Assembly (NCBI RefSeq): GCF_037975245.1
Contig: NC_092574.1
Span: 7,748,213-7,812,212 of the forward strand
DNA: 64,000 bases
From: Apostichopus japonicus
Lineage: Eukaryota; Echinodermata; Holothuroidea; Aspidochirotida; Stichopodidae
Direction: 5' to 3'
A program made the position numbers and the translations under genes. Below the pieces are notes generated by a model, which saw only the letters and a list, made by a program, of their open reading frames with translations, searched no databases and was not told where the DNA came from. Below, in pieces: positions 55,199 to 64,000 of this stretch (position 1 is its first letter; each line of letters opens with the position of its first letter).

Positions 55199-58100
55199 CC
55201 CCGCAAGAAGTCTGATAAGGACAGAAACATGTATGAGAGACTATTTAAATTTTTTTTTTTTTTTAGCAAGTCGTGGTTATGAAAATGAAATTTCAAAGAA
55301 ATCTAGCAAAATACTGTTAATATTGCTCTGATTGCAGCATACTGCAATGAAGTCTTTTGGACACAATCGACATTGTGACGGGAACGTCAAAAGTGAGGTA
55401 CATCCAGGAATATCTTGATGACCAGTGGAAGAGGAGATGCCAAAGGTTAGTGTCACCTACACCAGCACAATTGCCACGTTCTTCCTGTTTTGAGGAAAGT
55501 GCCACTTGTGCTAGTTCAAAAATGAACCTACTGATTATCACAAATTACACCATTTAATTCTGCTCATATGTGTCGTCAGTGACACATATTGCCAGTGGAC
55601 TGACGTGCAGGTGATGTTCAGAAAGCTTCAATCTTCACTATATTGGCAGAGTATCCCCCGTGTATCTCTCTTGGTTAACTAAACACTGAGCATTAAATCC
55701 AAATTTCCATCCAAATAGTTTTTTTTTCCCTTTAATTAGGAACTAGTGATTTCAAGTATAGTTTTAAATACAAACATAGGGTACTGATATTCAAGGGTAT
55801 GTGCTCAATGCAAAAATTACTGTCAAGGACTGATCATAAATTCTAAACCATCCATGATAACAGTTAAAAAATTATCAAAGGTTACACCGCAGATGCCTTG
55901 GTCCTCCTCACCAGTGTTTAATCATTTAACAAATTGATTTTAATCATTTTCTGAGATGTATACAAAACTTGGCAGTTTACAACATATCTTATAGTTCAGA
56001 AAACTAACACAGATGTTGTTAGGTTTTGAGATTCCCAGTGAATGTTTTTAAACAGATACTTTGACAAGTTTACCACATGAAAACAAGTCCTATTTCAATA
56101 CCTTCATCATACATACCTGTCAGATTTGAAGACCATGAAGGAAAATTTGGCTGGGAAAATACCTCTTAATTGCTGATATTACCGATGGAAGGGCAGTAAG
56201 CATGAATTCATAATGCCCATACTTAATTTTATAGATGCGAATATATGTAGTAAGGCTACCTATTGTAGTACAACACCGGCATCAAGCTTGCTCATAGTTT
56301 ATTTCAGTAAGTACCGACCATTAATGTATTGTTTGCACAACTGATGTATCCTTGTTAGCCCACATTAAGCCTCAGGTAGCCTTAGTTACACTGTGTGGAA
56401 GACATTAAAATATGAGGTTTCAGCTGTGGCATTCAACATTGCACCAACTTCACAGCATTTGGTCCTCTCCGATTGAATGCCAAGTATGCATATGACTAAC
56501 AATCCTGCAGCCTTTCAAAACTTTAGATTAGACATAAGCTAGGTAATGCTGATACATGGTGCTACACAATCAGCCTAGGCTAGTTCGAACAGAACTAAAC
56601 TGGGTTTGAATAGGCTAGGCTCAATTACAAGTTAACATGCTAGGCCTCAGGCTACAGTCTGTAGGCCTCCTTGGTAACAACAAAGTGTTTTATATTGTGG
56701 ATATTCTTTCTTCTTCGATGAAGAAAGTCTGATTTCTGGGAAAAGGTCATGGCATAATGGCTTCTGTAACTGAAATGGCATTGAGAGAGACTGTTCAGAA
56801 ATTGAAAATCGAATGATGCACTCACCTCAGCACGTATGTAGGCCTAACGTTAGATAGGCTAAGGTTCAATACATGAATGTACGTGCAATGTACGCTAGTA
56901 AGTGTACTGTCTGATTCCAATACCATGTACTGTGTAGCATTATGTCCGCCATAATTTCGAGGCAAAGAAATGTTCTGCTCTTGTAAAATGTAACAACGTC
57001 ACCAAAAACAACGTTGAGTGATTAAATTAATAAATAATATTATCAAATAAAACATGTTTCATCAAATTATTATCTTACTTACGAAACTCGGTTATTTTTT
57101 TCGAAAAATGTCACATATATTTCAAGACAGGTTGGCGCCCAGAACCAAAAGTAGTGAAATACACATGACCTATCCTGAAAAGGTCAAGTATGTCGTCACA
57201 AACTATTAGCTAGTTTTGTAAAACCAGCCGTTTTAAATAATCAATTTAGATAAACTACATATCATCAAGTCTGTTGAAAAATTGCATTTGGTATTTGTGT
57301 TAATTATACTATATGTTACAGTTAGTCGGCAATAACATTTCAAGTTAAAAGAGACAAGTTAGGTTCGATAATAAAGTCAGCCACCGGACTAAGCTACAAA
57401 TGTACCTACGATGAGAAGCGGACGAACAGTAAAAGTACGAGGGCACTAAAGAAAAAAATATATAGGTGCTTAGCGATCGCTGGTTTACAGGTTCACAAAG
57501 GCCTAATATATAGCTGTATTATGAAGAGCACGTTTAGCACTTATATGGTTATCGGTTATTTCCTCAAAGTTTAAATATCCTAAGAACTTCTCATGATTTA
57601 CGAATTATTTTCATTGAGGCCTTTTAATTCCAAAATTACTCCCAGACGACGAAAGAGGCTTTAAAAGCCCATGAATGCGAGTGCACCTGTCGTCGATTTA
57701 CACTTGACCAAGGTACAATATATGTAGTTTTGTTCACCGTACTGTACTGTAGTTGCGCAATCCCGCAAAAAAACAGCATGGGATCATTGGTTAACTACTT
57801 TCCACTCATGAGCAGGGACGTAGCCCCTCCGTTCGAGTATACCCCGAAAAATAACATTTAACTAAAAGCAGGAAATATCATTAAAGCCCTCTTTTCAGGT
57901 TGAAGGAAGCTAAGCGACCCTGCTCAATCTTCCTCTCGCATGAAAGTTCGTCTGCTACATAAGACAATACTTTTATTATTATTTATTCAACCCTGCAGCG
58001 TGGGAAGCGCATTTTGGGCAAAAATCAATTAATTGAAAATGAATTCCGTTAAGTGTTATAATGCCCCATTGTGAGAAGTGCCCCTTTTAATATTCTGCTC

Positions 58101-60297
58101 TTCCCAACCCCACCTCACCCCACCTCACCCTTCAAATGAATTTCTGACTACGTCCCTGCTCGTGAGAACGTTTCAAAACCCTGCCGTGAACTGAGCTCCC
58201 AGAACCTCATAACAAGTTATAACTAACTTATGAAGTTTCATTAAATTTCACACAATATTCGGCATTTTCGTAACTGATTAATTGAGTCCGGTCGAGAAGC
58301 AAGTACAATATGAGAAGAGATGATGTATAGCCTAGCTTGGCAGAACTTCGATCAATGGTCTGCGAGTTTCATAAGACAATATAGTACATTTTGCGACTGT
58401 GGGTGTGGTTTTGCGGTACATGATTCTCAGTTTGGCTTGTTATAGTCTACTTTAAAAATTATGTTAGGAAACTGGAAGTATTGGTTTTTGTCCCCCAAAA
58501 TATGTATTAAACTTTAAATACTATATCATTTCGTTTTTTTTTATACAAATTGGTGTGACAATGTGAATTATTTTATAAATTCACTTCTTTTTGTTAATTT
58601 CGAACTGAGTTATTTTCGTTCATTATTATCTGTTTCATCGTAAATTCCATACTGTCCATCTGATTGCATTTTATCACTCGATGTTTGCAAAATAAGTTAA
58701 ACTTGAATAATGGAATTTCATGCTGAGAAAATGCATTAGTGGTGAAAGTTTCCCCCAACTTCACCAGATCGGAAACCGGCGTCAATATTGATCTTTCTGT
58801 CTACTAGTCGGTAGCGTTAATGGGAAATATTTTACATTCGTTCGTCTTGGGAGACTAAGTTGTAGGTTAGCTCGTCAACACCCAGGCCTTCCGAAGTCCT
58901 AAGCGAAATATTGCAGTTTTTGTTTTCGATGAGGTTAAAACGGTTTGTACTGGGCTTTCTTAAAGTTTTTTAAGTGATATATACTTTTTGATATAAATAG
59001 ATGTAGTATAGTTACATTTCCCGATAAAGTACATGACTTTCGATGAACAGCGGTAAGTAACGATAGGTTCGTTTCCTTTGCGTTGCAAAATAATAACATC
59101 ATTGACAGACAGTGGTACAGTCATACATAGTCATACTGGCATAGGCTAGTCTAGGCTAATACTAGTATTCTAGATAGTATAATCTAGTTAGTACTACTGT
59201 ACTACTAGTAGTAGTAGTAACATTGGTAGTACAGTGTAACTGTTATGCATAGTTAAATTTAATACAGTTATGTTATACATAGGCCCAGTATTATGCTGAT
59301 AGACACTGTATTTGCTGTGTTTAAATGTCACTGTTTTGATTGAACATTTAATCTTTGTATATAGCCTTATAAAATTAGACAATCATTAACATAAACATTA
59401 GCCTACACTACAGCTTTTCACCTATGTTGCATCCCATGATGCTGCATAACGATGCTACAAGTTAGCCTGTGTAAATGCAGCCTGCGCTGAATTTGCACTC
59501 CAGGTTGCATAAAAAACATAACTTGCACATTTGAATTTAAGATTAATGGGGGACAATCACCTAAACAAAACAGCTGAAGAGACTTCTTTTCTAAATCACA
59601 GAAAAACCTGTGTTCCATCCCATTTGCCATCAAATTTTGATGAACACATTTTCCTGGTAGGTTCCTCCTCCAAAGATCAACTTACCACTCTATCTTCAAC
59701 TTTCTTCTGTTCCATTTCAACCAGATGTAGAAGTTGGTTGCAGATGTAACTACAACCTTGTCACAGCAAATTATTGTTAGTTTGAAGAAAGAACACAGTT
59801 TTATTGTAAACTTTAAATAGATTTCTCCATAAATACACTTCTCTTAAATGGCAGTATGTTTTCTCCAACAGAAATAGTCTCTTGTGCAAGGAAGGTGGTT
59901 CTCATGGAAAATAAGTCTGAAGGTATGCCCATAGTTATCTTCTTTTATTTTCACTCTTGTAGATAATGACCACGAGGAAGATATTATTCACTTTTTTATG
60001 ATATGGTAAACTAGTGATTTCTTGAGGACCAACCAGGGAACAAGTTTGCTACTTTGTTTCCAAGAAATATTGTGAGACTTTGCTAAATTGTATTAAAGAA
60101 TCGCTTAATACTTTCTTTATGTGCAGTAGTTGTGTTGAAATATATATATATTTATTTTTAAAATATGCACTTCTTTTTTGCTAAAAATTGTAGCCTACAC
60201 TTTTTCTTAACCATAGGGAAAATTAATGCAAATGCTAGAAATTTTGTGTAGCAGTTGTGAAGACTGTTTTTTAAGGTAGTGATGTCTCTTATAAAAT
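55199..60297. other. divergent intergenic / 5' UTR and promoter region
   Basis: No coding exon recognised. It must hold the promoters of JADE (minus) and SCOC (plus). Two sites look like UTR exon ends: a minus-strand donor GAGTTTC/gtaagtaag near 57083 for JADE, and a plus-strand donor ACAGCG/gtaagtaac near 59052 for SCOC. Neither can be confirmed without transcripts. 59160–59225 is rich in TAGTA/TACTA palindromes. Confidence 0.4.
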
Positions 60298-60371
60298 ACT
60301 ATGGTTCCTAACGCTTTGAGGCCTTTGCATAAAGCGCTCTATAAATATTTGCTTATTATTATTATTATTAA
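60298..60371 (+). mobile_element. LINE/SINE 3'-tail remnant
   Basis: AAAGCGCTCTATAAATATTTG followed by (ATT)n is the typical 3' end of L2-like LINEs and the SINEs that share their tails. Only the tail is visible. Confidence 0.55.
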
Positions 60372-60709
60372 CATCTTTGGCCTTGTATTGCAATTTGACC
60401 AATTTGAATAACATTTTGCGATGCAATACTGGATAAATTATACATTCACCCGAACTGCCAAAATTGCAATTTAGCTACCTCACAGATTTTATCAAGATAT
60501 TGAATCATCTTTTATCTCCATGTCACAGCAGTATCACCAGTACTTTAACAGTATATTTATGTTGTGTTCACAAACCTTCTGTGTCTTGTATTTGTGGAGA
60601 TGAATGTTGTTTAAAAGACGACTACATGACAACTCTAATGTTCTTTTTGATTTCTGTTCTTGTATTCTCTGAAGGAGTTTCCCAGGTATTAGTTCATAAA
60701 ATAGAAGAA

Positions 60710-60812
60710 ATGAGTATAAGCAATACAGATATGTCTACGGAGGATGGAGAGGATGCCAAGGAGAAGACGAGGCTCATCTGTCAGGTTCTTGAACTTCAGA
60801 ACACACTAGATG
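60710..60812 (+). CDS. SCOC: SCOC coding exon 1
   Basis: 103 nt from the first ATG to the donor CTAGATG/gtgaga. It encodes the acidic N-terminus and [17 protein letters not shown], the first coiled-coil heptads. Upstream, gagtttcccag (60675–60685) or tctctgaag (about 60674) could be the acceptor; both leave the ATG in the exon. Confidence 0.93.
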
Positions 60813-61281
60813 GTGAGAGACGGACCATTCATTTTGTCGTTTGTATATTTCAGGTCTTCATTGTTCGGGCACAGTCGATGAGGAAATTATGTACCTTTAG
60901 TTTGTTCTCTCCTCTGAAAAGACTGGGTTGGGGTGTCATGGTTACTTGGTTGGTATTCATGGCAGGTAATTAATTAATGTTCACATTTGTATAGCACTTT
61001 AGAGGTTTACATTTTTCCCCTCATCCCTGCCTCCCCCCCCCTTCCCTTCTTCTCCTCATTTCTGCTGTTTCTGTAAACCCTCCTCCTGCAGCATCTCATA
61101 TCAATCAAGACACATTTTTATAATGATTCTTGTTGCAGATTTATCAGTGAGAGTTGACAAAGTAAAAGAAGAAAACTTGAAACTGAAATCTGAAAATCAA
61201 GTCTTGGGACAGTATATAGAAAACCTGATGTCAGCGTCTAGTGTTTTCCAGTCAACGTCGCCCAAAAATAAAAAGAAGTAA
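60710..61281 (+). CDS. SCOC: SCOC, short coiled-coil protein, complete (81 aa)
   Basis: Small coiled-coil adaptor at the Golgi. The family binds ARL1 and FEZ1/UNC-76 and acts in vesicle transport, axon outgrowth (C. elegans UNC-69) and starvation-induced autophagy. Two coding exons, 60710–60812 and 61139–61281, join at GATG/gtgaga and ttgttgcag/ATTTATC. The product begins [20 protein letters not shown] and continues with the family signature [20 protein letters not shown] and SASSVFQ, nearly identical to human SCOC. Residues about 17–65 form one amphipathic heptad coiled coil. Length matches the ~82-aa human short isoform. The ATG at 60710 is the first in the exon (acceptor ttcccag about 60685); M8 is an alternative start. 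The stop is TAA at 61279–61281. Confidence 0.96.
61139..61281 (+). CDS. SCOC: SCOC coding exon 2
   Basis: Acceptor ttgttgcag/ATTTATC. It encodes [38 protein letters not shown] and STSPKNKKK, then TAA. The stop codon lies within GTAAGT (61278–61283), a perfect 5' splice site. Confidence 0.95.
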
Positions 61282-61707
61282 GTGTCCATTCTCTCGACTT
61301 TGAGTAACTCGGCTAACACGAATGTCTCTCTAGTGGTTATGTTGCACACATTCTCATAAATTTTTGTATCCATTGACATTGACGTAAATTGGTCTATTAT
61401 GTGTCTGTGTTACGGTTTGTGTCACATTTGGAATTTTATATTTCTCAGCATGATGTCTGCGAAAAGGCATTGTGTGTGTCAAAAGAATTTGCATAAGTGA
61501 GCACTTTGTGTACACGGAGTAATTGTAGTGACATGGCAAAGTTCTTGCCAGACTTTGCCATTGTAATTTAAAATTTATCATTTTGAAACTCTCAATTGTG
61601 GGGATGGATATTAAAATTAGTCCTTTGAAAGTTCCAGTATATGTAATGTCAGTTTGATGGAAATTTTAGCAGGGTATTAAATATTCAACCTACAATCGGG
61701 ATATCTT

Positions 61708-61800
61708 CAGGGATGCACCGGATTTGGTATTTTAAATCTGGCCAGATGCGGGTTCAGCCGAAGAGTCCGACCGGAATTCTGCCGGCCGGATTTTACCTGA
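61708..61800 (+). mobile_element. truncated hAT-type terminus
   Basis: CAGGGATGCACCGGATTTGG followed by alternating CCGG/GGCC-rich words matches the look of a hAT element end (CAGGGATGCACCGATCCG-like). No partner inverted end was found downstream, so this is a solo or truncated end. Confidence 0.5.
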
Positions 61801-61839
61801 TTTTGGGAATGAACAAAATGTACACAGTGTGAAAAGTTG

Positions 61840-62670
61840 GGATCAATTCATACTCTGTGTGTCATACCTAATAGGGACAGCTTGGATTGATCCATACTCT
61901 GTGTCATACCTAAAAGGGATAGCTTAGATTAATCCATACTCTGTGTCATACCTAATAGGGACAGCTTGGATTGATCCATACTCTGTGTCATACCTAAAAG
62001 GGATAGCTTAGATTAATCCATACTCTGTGTGTAATACCTAATATGGACAGCTTGGATTAATCCATACTCTGTGTCATACCTAATAAGGACAGCTTGGATT
62101 AATCCATACTCTGTGTCATACCTAATAGGGATAGCTTGGATTCATTCATACTCTGTGTGTCATACCTAATAGAGACAGCTTGGATTAATCCATACTCTGT
62201 GTCATACCTAATATGGACAGCTTGGATTAATCCATACTCTGTGTCATACCTAAAAGGGATAGCTTAGATTAATCCATACTCTGTGTGTAATACCTAATAT
62301 GGACAGCTTAGATTAATCCATACTCTGTGTGTAATACCTAATATGGACAGCTTGGATTAATCCATACTCTGTGTCATACCTAATAGGGACAGCTTGGATT
62401 GATCCATACTCTGTGTCATACCTAAAAGGGATAGCTTAGATTAATCCATACTCTGTGTGTAATACCTAATATGGACAGTTGGATTAATCCATACTCTGTG
62501 TCATACCTAATATGGACAGCTTGGATTAATCCATACTCTGTGTCATACCTAATATGGACAGCTTGGATTAATCCATACTCTGTGTGTCATCCCTAATAGA
62601 GACAGCTTGAATTGATTCATACTCGGTGTGTCATAGATAATAAAAAGGGCTTGGATAAATTCATACTCTG
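61840..62670. repeat. ~42-bp tandem array, about 20 units
   Basis: Unit core CCATACTCTGTGTCATACCT followed by AATAGGGACAGCTTGGATTAAT, spacing 41–44 bp, about 20 copies. Variants recur in order (AAAAGGGATAGCTTAGATT after GGATTGATCC at about 61890, 61975 and 62405), indicating higher-order units of two to three repeats. It lies between the SCOC stop and the possible downstream exon. Confidence 0.95.
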
Positions 62671-63219
62671 TGTGCTTATATATGTCTCGAGTTAGCATGT
62701 GTAGGTGTTTCTGCATGGTAGAATACAGCATATGTACACTTTCCATTCACCAACACAGTTTGCCTTCACAAGATCAGAACTAGGTCTGATGAGAGGAGGT
62801 TGCAGGAGGGGAGGGGGGCATCAGGGGCTATAGCCCCAGGGATAATTAGGCCATGGAAGTATAGAATAATGAATATTATATTCTCATTTCCATCATAATA
62901 TGTACTTAGGAAAGTGAAGACTTCCAAAATGCCGTAATTGTCCCCTGGGGACCAGCCCGGCCCTTGACGCTGTTAACCAGAACAGTGCTCTTGTAGTCCA
63001 AAACCTTTCCTCACAGAATTTATCTCCGTCAAAACATGTTATTGAGATTGCAGATATCTTAGATGTACAATGGCTCATTGGTTCTAACCGTGTAGATGTT
63101 GCTGTTTCGTCCTTATTACTTTTAATGGAAGTGATTTTTTTGAACATGGTGTAAAAACCCTCTTTTGGGTTCTAAAATAACAACGTCTTATTTCAACTAT
63201 CTCCCTTTCCTGCTGGCAG
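62671..63219. other. non-coding, nothing recognised
   Basis: No exon or repeat I can support. If the exon at 63220 is real, this is intron. Confidence 0.5.
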
Positions 63220-63265
63220 ACGAATTTCTAAAAAGTCGTTGACCCCAGATCAGCAAAACTGGCAG
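63220..63265 (+). other. SCOC: candidate alternative SCOC exon
   Basis: Strong acceptor (ctccctttcctgctggcag/ACGAAT) and donor (TGGCAG/gtatgg) bound 46 nt. If spliced from the donor at 61277/61278, the frame continues past the usual stop: …NKKK then RISKKSLTPDQQNWQ, ending in phase 0. A further acceptor-like site at 63425 would add about 14 residues before TAA. It has no match to known SCOC C-termini. Confidence 0.35.
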
Positions 63266-64000
63266 GTATGGTATAAAGTTCAAAGGTCACTGTACATGAA
63301 TGCAATCAGAGCTGTAGTGTGAATTACCTATGCTGGAAAAAAACTAAAACTTTTTAATAATTTCGGTTTCTTGCACGTTGCATGCTACCATATTCACATT
63401 TTTTTTGCTACTGTACACCTTCTAGGGCATGGACAGAAATCATATTTATTTTGGTTATATACATATATAAGAGGGTAACAATCACCAACCTTTGTTCACC
63501 TGATAAGAATTTAATTTATCCTAAAAAAGAGTCATTCCTTTCTCAGTTCCATTGGAAAGTAATTTTTTATTTATCATGGCTTGGGAAGCATGCAGAGAAA
63601 TGATTTTCAGGTTTGGCAGATAAAAAAAAATCTCAAGTATTTTAGTATTTTTCTTTGGGTTTTCTTTTTCTTTTTATGTTTTGTTAAGTTGTAATTATTT
63701 TGTTCATATAAAATTGACATTATAGCATTCAATCTGTCCATTCTGAGCAAGTCTCCAGCAGTAATCCTTTTGAAATAGGGAGAAGGAAAAGGGGTGAGGT
63801 ATGGGAAAGGGGGTGAGGAGAGGGGCGTAATGGAGAGGGAATTTAAATAAGCTCATATTCTGTTGTTGTATGCTTTAGCATTACATGTTAACTACATACA
63901 GTGAACAAGTCATCTGAAGCAGGGAAAATCCCTTCTTGGTAAATTTAAAGTAAAACTGTTTCTATACTATTAACAGGTTTGATTTGTGGTCATCGATTAT
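63266..64000. other. window end, nothing firm
   Basis: AT-rich sequence with a purine-rich stretch (63778–63840). Only the weak terminal-exon candidate at 63426 (GMDRNHIYFGYIHI, stop) was noticed. Confidence 0.45.

Noticed and set aside
60464-60973. 169-codon frame overlapping SCOC exon 1
   Set aside because: Only residues from 60710 to 60812 are SCOC. The rest reads through flanking intron on both sides of clear splice sites.

Overview
This is eukaryotic, AT-rich, intron-rich DNA. Long TA microsatellites, poly(G/C) tracts and small interspersed repeats fill the non-coding parts. Both recognisable genes are animal genes whose residues match their vertebrate counterparts closely. The density of deuterostome-style repeats makes a marine deuterostome, most likely an echinoderm, my best guess. 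That is inference; no taxon-diagnostic gene is present.

Layout. 1–20.9 kb: no gene found. It holds a 20-bp minisatellite (1.2 kb), a 28-bp-arm inverted repeat (3.84 kb) and TA arrays (9.0–9.5 and 15.3 kb). 20.9–55.2 kb, minus strand: one complete JADE/Rhinoceros-family gene. I rebuilt 14 coding exons with consistent phases; exons 1–13 total exactly 1350 nt, and the product is 3361 aa. Exons 1–13 encode the EPL1-like N-terminus, PHD1, the extended PHD2 and the RNLCYM helix region. The single 8.7-kb last exon encodes a 2911-residue, mostly disordered, charged tail. 55.2–60.7 kb: intergenic or 5' UTR region between two divergent genes. 60.7–61.3 kb, plus strand: SCOC (short coiled-coil protein), two coding exons, 81 aa. 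61.3–64 kb: a truncated hAT-like end, a ~42-bp tandem array and a possible extra SCOC exon.

The JADE introns hold most of the unusual sequence. These are a hAT-like element with a visible 8-bp target-site duplication (46.96–48.68 kb), a tRNA-derived SINE (45.8 kb), a ~150-bp retro-repeat family with target-site duplications (42.0, 43.7 and 54.7 kb), CpG-rich TACGCG elements with a shared 23-bp inverted end (37.7 and 41.2 kb), a 69-bp tandem array that starts at a 5' splice site (36.8–37.25 kb), a duplicated 3' splice site (32.5–32.7 kb) and a palindromic MITE (29.9 kb). JADE proteins scaffold the HBO1 histone acetyltransferase complex in the nucleus. SCOC acts at the Golgi in trafficking and autophagy. 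The two genes have no known functional link, but both orthologues lie on human chromosome 4q.
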